Source: Pyxidicoccus trucidator
GTDB lineage: Bacteria > Myxococcota > Myxococcia > Myxococcales > Myxococcaceae
Length of the DNA: 64,000 nt
Assembly: GCF_010894435.1 (NCBI RefSeq)
Contig: NZ_JAAIXZ010000006.1
Coordinates: 496,001 to 560,000 of the forward strand
Direction: 5' to 3'
Below, in pieces: positions 8,701 to 16,592 of this stretch; positions within the stretch are counted from its first letter, which is position 1; each line of letters opens with the position of its first letter. The position numbers were made by a program, and so were the translations under genes. The notes under the pieces are model-generated. The model was given only the letters and a program-made list of their open reading frames with translations, was not told the origin of the DNA and made no database searches.

Positions 8701-9474
8701 GCGCTCGTCGACCGGGGCGCTGCCGTGGACCTGGTGCTGCTCGAGACCTCCGCCGCCGCCGACGCGGCCACGCGCACGGGGGTCCGCCGGCTCCTGATGC
8801 TCGCCGCGCGCGGACACGTGGCCGTCAGCGCCGCGCGCATGCCGCTGCCCTTCCCGTCCCTGGACGGCGCGCCTCCTGCGCGGGGCCAGGCCGACGCCTT
8901 CCGGGCGCTCGTCCTCGCCCGCGGCGTCGACGAGGCGTTCAAGCTCGCACCGGGTGCGCCGCTACCCCGCACGAAGGCGGCCTTCGAGGCGCTGGTCCGT
9001 GAGGGCTCACCGCGCATCGAGAGTGCGGCCCGGGACTGGGCGAACGCCGTCGTTGTCACCTCCGCGGAGCTCGCCGCGACGCTCGCTGCACTCAAGACAG
9101 CATCGAAGGGGCCGAGCGGCGCGGCGGCCGTGCGGGACATCCGCTCGCAGCTCGGGCACCTGTTCCCCGCGAACCTCATCGAGTGGATTCCCTTCGCGCG
9201 CCTGCTGCACTACCCGCGCTACCTCCGCGCGGCCCAGGCACGGCTGTCGCGTGCGGTGGTGAACCCCAGCAAGGACGCAGGGAAGGCCGCGCCCTTCACC
9301 CCCCTGTGGGAGACCTTCCTCGCCAGGCGCGCCACCGTGCGTGACCAGGAGGCGGCGCAAGAGCTGCGGTGGGCCTTCGAGGAGCTCCGCGTGGCCATCT
9401 TCGCTCCGGAGGTGACGACGCCCGTGTCGGTGACGGTGGCGAAGGTCGGCGCGGCCCTCGCGGCGCTGCGCTAG
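5764..9474 (+). CDS. hrpA: ATP-dependent RNA helicase HrpA
   Basis: This 1236-residue DEAH-box helicase matches the usual HrpA length of about 1300. Motif I (Walker A) GATGSGKT is at 45-52, motif Ia near TQPRR at 73-77, motif II DEAH at 142-145, motif III SAT at 174-176, and motif VI QRKGRCGR at 336-343. The helicase-associated HA2 and OB-fold regions follow, and the long C-terminal half corresponds to DUF3418 of HrpA proteins. HrpA uses ATP to unwind RNA in the cytoplasm, and in E. coli it has been linked to rescue of stalled ribosomes and mRNA processing. ATG 5764 is chosen because the upstream extension of the frame lacks family-like sequence and overlaps tRNA-derived DNA. The gene appears monocistronic. 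Confidence 0.95.
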   Translation: MSGDSPVPAPGGLPTLHFPPELPISSRVEDITAAITAHQVVIVAGATGSGKTTQLPKVLLAMGRGRPRQIAVTQPRRIAATSVAARVAREVGTELGTDIGYQIRFEDRSSRQTAVKFMTDGVLLAQIHSDPLLKRYDTVVLDEAHERSLTIDFLLGWLKRLLPRRPDLKVVVSSATIETERFSQFFGGAPVIQVEGRTFPVDVLYEPPPEDDELADSVADAVADVLSLDPDGDVLVFLPGEREIREAENALNARSLRGTVVQPLYARLSAAEQSRVFATIPERRVILATNVAETSLTIPGIVYVVDTGVARLSRYDPRSGTTRLHIEPVSQASADQRKGRCGRVREGICVRLYDEASFTTRPAFTDPEIKRTGLAGVILRMKSLDLGDVEDFPFLDPPQPRAIAEGWRVLEELGAIEGKDRTLTPLGYQLARFPVDPRIARMILAGAEYGCLDEVLIVAAALNLQDPRERPRELAQKADELHRRFRDEHSDFTGLLKLWAFVREAEGRGTSHLRRVCRDNFLSFLRVREWRDVQRQLEETVRELRLPRKGRGAPVRGDVLHQALLTGLLSRIGQWNPEQRHYTGAKQTRFMVHPSSALAKKPPAWAMAFELVETSQLFARTVAKLDPEWLAAAAPHLLKRSYSEPHWSEKSARAVVKENATLFGLQVFKERPVALASMDPARARLMFLEHALVRGEYRTRGAFQEENQQVLERVARLRDKARRSELLDSEALLTFFDQRLPADVTDGASFEAWRRKAEAADPDVLVLSMEDALSHDPGLSPAHYPDAIPLHGASVPVTYTFDPAAEDDGITLSVPLLLLAQLVPGELDWTIPGWQREKLTALLEQLPRAQRKQLGPVPELVDRLEKELVPFRGPMIPALARAVSRLCGVDVPEESFRADAVAPYLRLTLRVLDEKGKELARSRDADALLEQHGGRARAALRSAAPTSDWERKGLTAWTFGELPPVVTRRVGGLDVRSYPALVDRGAAVDLVLLETSAAADAATRTGVRRLLMLAARGHVAVSAARMPLPFPSLDGAPPARGQADAFRALVLARGVDEAFKLAPGAPLPRTKAAFEALVREGSPRIESAARDWANAVVVTSAELAATLAALKTASKGPSGAAAVRDIRSQLGHLFPANLIEWIPFARLLHYPRYLRAAQARLSRAVVNPSKDAGKAAPFTPLWETFLARRATVRDQEAAQELRWAFEELRVAIFAPEVTTPVSVTVAKVGAALAALR

Positions 9475-9614
9475 AAATTGGCCCAAGCGCCCCTGGCGCG
9501 GATGCCCTGGTCCCCGGGGACGTGACACCGTAAGCGTGCGATCACAGGAGGCTGGGGGATTGGCATGGACAGTGCTGAGGGTGGCCTGAACCCTCAAACC
9601 CTCACGAGGCCTCC

Positions 9615-10544
9615 GTGTCCCGCAAGAAACTCCGAGCCGCCTTCACCCGCCTGCTGCTCGTTGCCCCCGCGCTGCCCCTGCTCGCGTGTGGAGAGCCGCT
9701 ATTCTTCATCAGTGTCTATTCGAGGACGCTGCCGGATGGCGGTGTGTTCCCACGGCCGGGGGCCTCCTGTGACGAGATCTGCGAGCAGGGGCTCCCGGGC
9801 TGCTACAACGGCATCGAGTGCCATCACCGGCAGCCCGGTCCGGATGGAGGCATCGTGGCGGACTGCTCGTCCTGGTGCGATGGGCGCCGCCCCGAGGGTC
9901 TGGTGAGGCCCGGCAGGGGGATGAAGCCGGACTCGGAGCTGGGCGCCCTCTTTGCCCTGAAGGCCCACCTGGAGGCGGCCTCCGTTCCCGCCTTCGAGCG
10001 GCTGGCGCGGGAGTTGGAGGAGCACGGCGCCCCGGCCCTGCTGGTACGCAGGGCCCTCCGTTCGGCCCAGGAGGAGGTGCGCCACGCTCGGGCGATGGAG
10101 GCCCTGGCGCTGCGCCATGGCGCGTCCATTCCCGAGGTGGTCGTGGAGCCCTTCCGCCCGCGCTCGCTGGAGGCGATGGCGCTGGAGAACGCCGAGGAGG
10201 GGTGCGTTCGCGAGTCGCTGGGAGCGCTGATGGCGGGCTGGCAGGCCCGCACCGCGGCGGATGCGGAGGTGCGTGAGGCCATGACAGCCATCGCGCAGGA
10301 AGAGCTGGGCCACGCGGAGCTGTCCTGGGCGATTGATTCCTGGGCCTCGCGTCGGCTGGGTGTCGCGGGGAGCGCACGACTTCACGAGGCCAAGGTGGAG
10401 GCCTTGCGCCAGCTGGAGCGCGACGTGGAGGCGAGCCGTCACTCTGAGGAGCTGGTGGTCCGGGCGGGGCTCCCCTCTCGTGAGGCGGCACTGAGGCTTC
10501 TGGGCGGGCTGGCCGAGGTGGTGCGGCGCCCGGCCCTGGCGTAA
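9615..10544 (+). CDS. lipoprotein with ferritin-like diiron domain
   Basis: This 309-residue lipoprotein has the lipobox LLAC with Cys25 after a basic, hydrophobic signal. A cysteine-containing region (52-88, six Cys) follows, probably disulphide-bonded outside the cytoplasm. Residues 110-300 form a helical domain with paired metal ligands in ferritin-like spacing: E120, E154xxH157, E194/E195 and E230xxH233. This points to a four-helix-bundle diiron site, as in ferritin/rubrerythrin/AurF-type proteins, but acting extracytoplasmically. The substrate is unknown; oxidation chemistry or metal handling are both possible. The start is GTG 9615 with GAGG eight bases upstream. It is convergent with the receiver-PAS gene. 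Confidence 0.7.
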   Translation: MSRKKLRAAFTRLLLVAPALPLLACGEPLFFISVYSRTLPDGGVFPRPGASCDEICEQGLPGCYNGIECHHRQPGPDGGIVADCSSWCDGRRPEGLVRPGRGMKPDSELGALFALKAHLEAASVPAFERLARELEEHGAPALLVRRALRSAQEEVRHARAMEALALRHGASIPEVVVEPFRPRSLEAMALENAEEGCVRESLGALMAGWQARTAADAEVREAMTAIAQEELGHAELSWAIDSWASRRLGVAGSARLHEAKVEALRQLERDVEASRHSEELVVRAGLPSREAALRLLGGLAEVVRRPALA

Positions 10545-10559
10545 CGGCTCCCTGGCGCC

Positions 10560-11483
10560 TCAGTGCACGCTGCGCGAGTGATGGGCCTCGGGGCGGGAGG
10601 GCTGCGCGAGCTCGCCAGACTCCGAGCGCAAGAGCACGCCGACCGCGGACGGGGCGCCCTCGCGCGCCGAGAGCGGGAAGTAGCTCGCCAGCAGGCGGTC
10701 GTTGCGGCGGGCGCCGTCGCGCTGCGCGGGCACCAGGTGGAGGTCGGTCAGGGGCCGCCCCGAGGAGAGGACCTGGGAGACGGGGACCTCGAGGTCCAGG
10801 GCCAGGACGGGCGCCACCTCGCTCACCCGGCGTCCGGCGAGGATGGCGGCGCTGGTCTCCCACAGGTGGGCCCAGGCGTCGTTGATGCGCAGCACGCGCA
10901 GCTCCGGGGAGAGGATGGCCATCGGCACCGGGGCGGCGGCCATGAGCGCATCGGTGAGCACCAGCGGCTCGGGGGCCAGCTGCAGCTCGTCCAGCGCCGC
11001 GGCCCTGAGCCGCTCCTCGGCCTCGCGCCCCATCACCTCGCGCTCCCGGTCGCGCAACAGCTCCGCGTGCCGGCTCAGGTGCTGCGACTGGAGGTAGAGG
11101 TCCACGAACACCGCCACCTTGGTGCGCAGCATGTCCGGGTTGAAGGGCTTCACGATGTAGTCGACCGCTCCTTGCGCGTAGCCCCGCTGCACCAGCGACT
11201 CCTCGCCAGAGAAGGCGGTGATGAAGAGGATGGGCACGTGGCGCGTGCGCTCCCGCCCCTTGATGAGCCGGGCCGTCTCGAAGCCGTCCATCCCCGGCAT
11301 CTGCACGTCGAGCAGGATGCAGGCGAAGTCCTGCTGCAGCAGCGCCGCCAGCGCCTCCCGCCCCGAGCGAGCCAGCACCAGGCGCTGGCCCAGCGGCGCC
11401 AGGATGGCCTCCAGCGCCACCAGGTTGGCCGGGATGTCATCCACCAGCAGGATGCTGGCCGTCTCCGTCTCTGAGCGTCTCAT
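10560..11483 (-). CDS. response regulator with receiver and PAS domains
   Basis: The 307-residue protein begins with a receiver domain (about 10-130): ILLVDDIPAN at 11-20 supplies the acidic pocket, D59 in LLDVQMPGMDG is the phosphorylation site, and T89 and K112 complete the switch. A coiled region (about 130-175) leads to a PAS-like sensory domain (about 190-290). There is no DNA-binding or enzymatic output domain, so it is a stand-alone signalling adaptor, common in myxobacterial chemosensory and hybrid pathways. The ATG at 11483 is chosen because the receiver begins a few codons later; the longer frame to 11651 adds low-complexity residues. No partner kinase is adjacent. Confidence 0.8.
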   Translation of the reverse strand: MRRSETETASILLVDDIPANLVALEAILAPLGQRLVLARSGREALAALLQQDFACILLDVQMPGMDGFETARLIKGRERTRHVPILFITAFSGEESLVQRGYAQGAVDYIVKPFNPDMLRTKVAVFVDLYLQSQHLSRHAELLRDREREVMGREAEERLRAAALDELQLAPEPLVLTDALMAAAPVPMAILSPELRVLRINDAWAHLWETSAAILAGRRVSEVAPVLALDLEVPVSQVLSSGRPLTDLHLVPAQRDGARRNDRLLASYFPLSAREGAPSAVGVLLRSESGELAQPSRPEAHHSRSVH

Positions 11484-11809
11484 GCCCCGAAGGGTAGGCA
11501 CTCCGTACATCGCAGGGCCGGGCCCCACGTCCACTGAGCAGCCAGGAGGGCGGCCGCCTTCCCGTGCGTTCGAGGGCGCTGCTGCGTCCGGAGCGGTGAG
11601 CAGCAGCCCCATGAGCAGGGCATGGAGGGAGGCCCGGGAAGCCGGGGGCATACCACTTTGGTGGTACGGCCCCCTTCGCGAGCGCGCCCTATCCTCCGCG
11701 CGACCTCAGGAGGAGATGCACGTGTGTCGTCACACGTCTGAGACATGCCGCGTCAGGCTTGCGTCGGGAGCATGTGGTATCCCCGGAATTCTTCACCTGG
11801 AGGAACCAC
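11484..11809. other. 326-base divergent intergenic region
   Basis: No gene is supported here. Two small inverted repeats are visible: TACCAC-TTTG-GTGGTA at 11651-11666 and ACGTGTG-TCGT-CACACGT at about 11719-11736. They lie between the divergent receiver-PAS and lipoprotein genes and could be operators, but no matching regulator is nearby. GGAGG at the 3' end is the ribosome site of the lipoprotein. Confidence 0.4.
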
Positions 11810-13198
11810 ATGAAGTTCCGTAGTTTCGCGCTTGCCTGCGCCCTGTCCCTCGGCGCCACCGCCTGTGGCAACACGTCCCCCGAAGAGTCGCTGGGAGTCC
11901 CCGTGGAGGAGACGGGAGTCTCCACCGCCGCGGCGACGGCCACCCGCATCTACGCGTACGAGCCCACGGGCACGCACGAGCTCAGCTTCGAGACGCTGGG
12001 CACCTTCGAGACGCGCAACAACCGTCGCGTGCTCGTGATTCGTGGCACCACCAACCGCTACATCCAGGATGTCTTCAGCTTCGTGCCGGATGACGCCTTC
12101 GGCACGGCGAACGTCATCAGCGAGCGGCGCTTCGAGGTGGTCCTCGAGGAGGGCCATGAGCTGAACACGATGCTCTCCGGGCTGCCGCTGCTGGTCTCCA
12201 TCGACACCTTCACGGGCTCGCCGACGCGGTACTACGCGCAGATCATCCTCGCGCCCCGCTTCTTCGACTTCCGCGGGCCGACCTCCATCAACGTCTTCGA
12301 GAACGTCGACCCGGTCTACGTGCGCAATGCCGCCGGCACCGACAACCTGATGTATCGCGGCCGGGTGGACTCGGCGGCCACGTCGCTCACTGTCACCGCG
12401 CCGGACGGCGTGCCGACGGTCTCCCGCGTGGACGCGGACACCTTCCAGCTGGACTGGCGCTACCCGGCGGTGCACCAGGCCGTGGACCCGCACACGATTC
12501 CCCTCACCTTCACCGCCGCGCTGAACAACGGCACCGTGGTGGACGAGACGGCGCGCCTGGTGGTGCGCGTCACCGGGCTGGCCATCAGCACCAACGACGA
12601 CCCGTACAACACGTGGCCGTCCCCCGCCTGCCAGCTGTCCGTCTACAACTGCATCCACGCGCAGCCCGCGGGCACGCTGGACTTCGGCGCGTGCGGCACC
12701 TACCGCCAGGTGCAGCGCTGCATGTACGCGAGCGCCTGCGAGGTGCTCCCGGGCCAGCCGCTGTCGCTCACCGCGATTGACTTCCCGCCCCAGGGGCTCG
12801 CGCGCCAGGCGCTCAACTCCGACTCCTCGGCCACGACGTGGTACGGGCTGGTCGGCATCGACGCGTACAGCACCCCGGAGTGCCCGGCCACGCCGGTGAC
12901 CGTCCAGGCGGTGGTGGACGACCTCCACTGGACGACGCAGTCCGTGCCGCCGTCTGATTGGGGCGAGGTCACCGACCGCGCCGGCTTGGTGGACAACAAC
13001 TACTTCTTCTACTCGAGCAGCGACCCGCTGCTGGCCCACATCGACGCGTTCGCGGGCGGTGGCCCCATCCAGGCGTGGTTCGCCTGGGAGGAGATCCCCT
13101 GCCACAACTGCCACAGGTACGCCGAGTACGGTGTCCTGTACTACCCGAACAGCGGCAAGGTCATCGCGCTGAAGAGCTACCACGGCTACGACTGGTGA
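11810..13198 (+). CDS. large secreted lipoprotein, unknown
   Basis: This 462-residue protein has a lipoprotein signal (MKFRSFALACALSLGATAC) with Cys at about residue 19. The mature part is rich in beta-type sequence and contains several Cys in its C-terminal half, including CHNCH near the end. CHNCH looks like a c-type heme motif (CxxCH) and is immediately preceded by Pro in a Trp-rich context; a single such motif may be coincidental. No domain is recognised. The start is ATG 11810 with CTGGAGGAAC upstream. It is followed after a hairpin by another lipoprotein-type gene with the same kind of ribosome site. Confidence 0.6.
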   Translation: MKFRSFALACALSLGATACGNTSPEESLGVPVEETGVSTAAATATRIYAYEPTGTHELSFETLGTFETRNNRRVLVIRGTTNRYIQDVFSFVPDDAFGTANVISERRFEVVLEEGHELNTMLSGLPLLVSIDTFTGSPTRYYAQIILAPRFFDFRGPTSINVFENVDPVYVRNAAGTDNLMYRGRVDSAATSLTVTAPDGVPTVSRVDADTFQLDWRYPAVHQAVDPHTIPLTFTAALNNGTVVDETARLVVRVTGLAISTNDDPYNTWPSPACQLSVYNCIHAQPAGTLDFGACGTYRQVQRCMYASACEVLPGQPLSLTAIDFPPQGLARQALNSDSSATTWYGLVGIDAYSTPECPATPVTVQAVVDDLHWTTQSVPPSDWGEVTDRAGLVDNNYFFYSSSDPLLAHIDAFAGGGPIQAWFAWEEIPCHNCHRYAEYGVLYYPNSGKVIALKSYHGYDW

Positions 13199-13205
13199 TG
13201 AGCTC

Positions 13206-13238
13206 CTGCCCGGGCCGCCCATCGGGTGACCCGGGCAG
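13206..13238. terminator. hairpin between two lipoprotein genes
   Basis: A perfect 9-bp inverted repeat, CTGCCCGGG and CCCGGGCAG, is separated by 15 bases and lies just after the stop at 13198. Only a short T stretch follows, so it is a weak intrinsic terminator or an mRNA-stabilising hairpin. Confidence 0.45.
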
Positions 13239-13301
13239 TTCTCCTCCAGGGAGCCGCCGCAGCCCGCCTTGCCGCGTCGCAGCTCACCTGGAGGAGGTCC
13301 C

Positions 13302-14918
13302 ATGAAGCCGCATCGTTTTCGTCCGCTGTGGGCCGTGGTCTGTGTCACGTGGTTGGGCTGCGCGGGAGGTGAGCCCGACGCCTCGTCACCGGTGGGAATG
13401 CAGGGGCCCCAGAGTGGAGGCGGTACCTGGATGGGCGAGCCGCTCAGCGCGGGGTGCGAGCCCGGTGATGGGGGCGCGCCTGGCGGCGACACGGTGCGGG
13501 TGACGAGCCACTCGCGGTACTACACGCTGGTGGGCATCGCCGAGAGGCCCTCGGGCATGTCGGCCAACCCGCCCTACCTGCTCATCCCCGACGCCGGGAC
13601 GTTCACCCGCATCGACGGTACGTTCACCGATGGCGGCTACCAGTACGCGGGAGTGCCCCAGGGCACGTACTACCTGCGCACGGGCTCGAACTACATCCTC
13701 ACGGACTCACGGCACGTGGAGCTCGGCTCGGAAGAGATCGGCCGGTCGGACGTGGTCCACACCAGCGTCACCATGTCGCCCCTCCAGCTCGACCTGACGA
13801 ACCTCGCCCCCTGGGTCACGTACGGAAGCCAGGCGGTCCAGCCCTCCAGACTGGAGTTCCTCTCCCGGCAGGTCGCGGTGATGGGTGAGGTCTTCTTCGA
13901 CGAAGACCCCGTGGACGGACAGACGAGCATGTCCACCACCCAGGCCTGGGCCTGGAACCTGGCCAACACCTTCCCCATCTTCGAGGCGGCGAAGGGGGAT
14001 TCGATGTATGTGAATCAGCTCGGCGCCGTGGACGCGGGCACGCTGCCGGACGGTGGCGCGCTGACCCACCTCACCGTGGTGCGCAGCCTGGAGCTGACGC
14101 CCTTCGACTTCACCCCGGATGGCGTCACACCGCTGCCGCTCGGCGGAGTGATGCAGCCGGTGCCGACCCGGGAGCTGTCCGTCGAGTGGCGCCTCTCCGA
14201 GTTCCTCGCCCCCGCCAGGCAGCTGCACCCTTCCGCGGTTTCCGGGAGGCCCCTGCTCTTCGTCGATGCGGCCCCGCACCGACCCGAGGACGGCTGGGTG
14301 AGCTACTCGAGCGGCCTGCTCAACCTCCAGCTTCCCGCGGGTGCCGCGTACACCTTCACGCGGCGCCTGGCCTACGGCGATCCGTTCCCTTCGTCCTGGG
14401 CCCGGATAGCAACCGCGGATTATTCGATGAGCTACCGGAACGTGGTGCCGGATGGCTCCGGCCAGACTTTCGCCATGAGCTTCCGGGCCCTGAGGATCCA
14501 TGACCGGCTGGACGACCTCGTCGCGGCGCCCATCGTCCCGCGAATCACTCCACCCCGCGGGCTGACCATCGACGGCCTGGATGCGAACGTGCAGCGGCAG
14601 GTAGGCGCCGCCAGTCCCGTCATCGCGTGGCTGCCACCCGACGTGGGCACGCCCACCGGCTACAACGTGGCCCTCTACCGCCTCGAGAATAACGGGGGCT
14701 ACTACCTCGCGCGCTACCAGACCACCCTCCGCGTGCCCGGCTCGACCACGCAGGTGCGGCTGCCTCCCGGCACGCTCCTGCCCGGCTCCATCTACTTCGT
14801 GCTGGTGACGGCCCTGGACGTCACCGGCCACGACCCGAAGCACCGCCCGTTCCAGTCACTCGCAGGGCTGCCCCAGAGTTCTGCACAGGCCGCGAGCTCC
14901 CTCTTCACCACGCCGTGA
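13302..14918 (+). CDS. secreted lipoprotein with C-terminal fibronectin-III-like domain
   Basis: The 538-residue product has a lipoprotein signal ending at WLGC (Cys about residue 19), a short Gly/Ser-rich linker and then a long beta-rich region. A start-of-domain segment (about 60-150) resembles a carboxypeptidase-regulatory or prealbumin-like fold, with DGGYQYAGVPQGTYYL. The C-terminal 90 residues (VIAWLPPDVGTPTGYNVALYRL...SIYFVLVTALD) look like a fibronectin type III module. This suggests a cell-surface or matrix protein; no catalytic residues are seen. The start is ATG 13302 with GGAGGAGG upstream. It is convergent with the M23-like gene. Confidence 0.6.
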   Translation: MKPHRFRPLWAVVCVTWLGCAGGEPDASSPVGMQGPQSGGGTWMGEPLSAGCEPGDGGAPGGDTVRVTSHSRYYTLVGIAERPSGMSANPPYLLIPDAGTFTRIDGTFTDGGYQYAGVPQGTYYLRTGSNYILTDSRHVELGSEEIGRSDVVHTSVTMSPLQLDLTNLAPWVTYGSQAVQPSRLEFLSRQVAVMGEVFFDEDPVDGQTSMSTTQAWAWNLANTFPIFEAAKGDSMYVNQLGAVDAGTLPDGGALTHLTVVRSLELTPFDFTPDGVTPLPLGGVMQPVPTRELSVEWRLSEFLAPARQLHPSAVSGRPLLFVDAAPHRPEDGWVSYSSGLLNLQLPAGAAYTFTRRLAYGDPFPSSWARIATADYSMSYRNVVPDGSGQTFAMSFRALRIHDRLDDLVAAPIVPRITPPRGLTIDGLDANVQRQVGAASPVIAWLPPDVGTPTGYNVALYRLENNGGYYLARYQTTLRVPGSTTQVRLPPGTLLPGSIYFVLVTALDVTGHDPKHRPFQSLAGLPQSSAQAASSLFTTP

Positions 14919-15013
14919 AGTGGGACTGAGGCACGTCGAGCGTGTGGCTCGCGCGTCCGGTGCTCATGCCGTTTGTTCAGTGGACCGCTTCTCGACGGGG
15001 AACGCTCCGCCGG

Positions 15014-16396
15014 TCAGCCGATCTTCAACACCTGCGGTACACCACCGCCCATATAAACCGCCGAGAAACGGCCCGTTCCGGAGATTCCCGTTGGCTGGAC
15101 GTGCCAGCCGGACGTATCCCCCCACACGCGATAGAGCGCTCCTCCTTGATCGAGCATGACGGTGGGCCAGGTGGTCCCCGTTGCAACCGCCGAGATCTGG
15201 CCGATCAGATTCAAGCCGGTCGACTGCTTGTGCCAGCCCGCCGCGTCGCCCCAGATCTGGTAGAGATACCCGTTCTCGATCGCCATCACCTGAGGCACGC
15301 CGCCGCCCATGTTGACGGCCGAGATTTGCCCATTGATTGCAATTCCCGTGGACGCGACCTTCCATCCGGACGTCGTTCCGTAGACGTGATAGAGCACGCC
15401 GCCCTGGGCCAACATGATCGTCGGCCAGCTACCGCCCATGTTGACGGCGGAGATCTGGCCGATCAACGTCAGGCCGGTGGAGAGCTTCTGCCACCCCGAA
15501 GACGTTCCCACGGTTTGGAAGAGGGTGCTGTTCTCGATACTCATCACGGCCGGCCAGGAGCCGCCCATGTTCACCGCGCTCATCGAGGTTGGGTTGCTCG
15601 CGATACCGGTATTGCCGAAGGTCCATCCACTGCTTATTCCATAGACCTGATAGAGCACGCCTTCCTGCGTCATCATGAGCTGCGGCCAGGACCCACCCAT
15701 GTTGACGGCGGAAAGCTGAGAGGGATTGAACAGCAACCCCGTGTCGCCGCTCTGCCAACTTGCACCCGCGTTGGTGGAGTAAACCTGCCGGAGCGTTCCC
15801 GGCGCGCTCGCGCCTCCCTCTCCGACGTAAGCCTCGAAGTCCACGGAGCCGCCTCGAGTTCCGTGCTGCGCACCGGCACCGATGTGAAGAGCGAGGTGCA
15901 GATGAGCTCCGTAGCCGTTTTCCGAACCGTTCCCGGATCCACCCGAGAGCGCAATCTGTTGTCCCTGTGCGACCTGAGCACCCAGGGAGACTTGGATTGA
16001 AGAAAGGTGCAGGTAGTCCGTCTTTGACCCATCGGGATGGTCAATGAACACCATGCGGCCCCCGGAACCGCCGATGGTATTCGTGACACCCACGACCGTG
16101 CCCGCTTTCACCGCGACGACGCGCGTTCCGGTCGGGCACACGTAGTCGGTTCCCGGATTCACGGATCCCCGGGCCACGTGGTCTGCGAAGGAATCGGAGA
16201 CCGCTCGCGACGAGGTCGGGTAGATGTAGCCGCCCGCTGCGAAAGCGGTCCGCGGAGCAGCCAAAGTGCCGCCGAATGCGAGCGCGGCAAGCGCGCCACT
16301 TCCGCCAATGAGGGCTCTTCTGCTCAGCCCTTCGCCCTTCGTCTGCTCCACATGCGCTTGGCGAATCCGGCCATTGCCTGTTGCTGAATTGTCCAT
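15014..16396 (-). CDS. Tat-exported M23-like protein with six-repeat propeller
   Basis: This 460-residue protein starts with a twin-arginine signal (SRRALIGG with R26/R27, then a hydrophobic stretch to AFA about 53). Residues 60-190 resemble an M23/LytM zinc endopeptidase, a family that cleaves peptidoglycan cross-bridges: NPGTDY at 80-85, YLHL with H130, and HLH with H165/H167. The first family zinc ligand, normally His in HxxxD, is Asn80 here. From about 200 to the end come six repeats of about 43 residues marked by SAVNMGG-W/V-P and SGW, with the first half-repeat completed by the last, as in a closed beta-propeller. The propeller may bind sugars. Composition is less GC-rich than its neighbours, suggesting acquisition. 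AAAGGTG precedes the ATG. Confidence 0.8.
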   Translation of the reverse strand: MDNSATGNGRIRQAHVEQTKGEGLSRRALIGGSGALAALAFGGTLAAPRTAFAAGGYIYPTSSRAVSDSFADHVARGSVNPGTDYVCPTGTRVVAVKAGTVVGVTNTIGGSGGRMVFIDHPDGSKTDYLHLSSIQVSLGAQVAQGQQIALSGGSGNGSENGYGAHLHLALHIGAGAQHGTRGGSVDFEAYVGEGGASAPGTLRQVYSTNAGASWQSGDTGLLFNPSQLSAVNMGGSWPQLMMTQEGVLYQVYGISSGWTFGNTGIASNPTSMSAVNMGGSWPAVMSIENSTLFQTVGTSSGWQKLSTGLTLIGQISAVNMGGSWPTIMLAQGGVLYHVYGTTSGWKVASTGIAINGQISAVNMGGGVPQVMAIENGYLYQIWGDAAGWHKQSTGLNLIGQISAVATGTTWPTVMLDQGGALYRVWGDTSGWHVQPTGISGTGRFSAVYMGGGVPQVLKIG

Positions 16397-16592
16397 GGCA
16401 GCACCTTTTGTTTTTACGGAATATTAGTTTTACTGGATGAGCACGAGCCGCCCGCGCGTGTCCGAACCCCGAGCGGGTGGGTGCCATGGTGGTGCTCACC
16501 CCCATACACGAGCTCCGCGAGCCTCCGGCTCGTCCCGTCCGGGAGCAAGGGGCGCGGTCGTTTCGAGCGCTCGAATCAGCCCAGGCCGCGCT
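16397..16592. other. intergenic region with hairpin, lower GC
   Basis: This 196-base spacer between two minus-strand genes contains a tight hairpin, CGAGCC-TCC-GGCTCG at 16518-16532. It could end transcription of the nuclease gene. The 50 bases nearest the M23-like start (about 16397-16440) are strikingly T-rich for this genome, consistent with a promoter and with foreign DNA. Confidence 0.4.

Noticed and set aside
5776-8817. A 1013-codon minus-strand frame opposite hrpA
   Set aside because: Antisense shadow of a strongly conserved helicase; low-complexity composition.
13090-13110. A c-type heme site (CHNCH) in the lipoprotein at 11810-13198
   Set aside because: A single CxxCH in a protein with no cytochrome-like surroundings is not enough; mentioned only as a possibility.
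14942-16000. A 352-codon plus-strand frame
   Set aside because: It is the antisense of the M23-like propeller gene, whose repeats, Tat signal and motifs are unambiguous.
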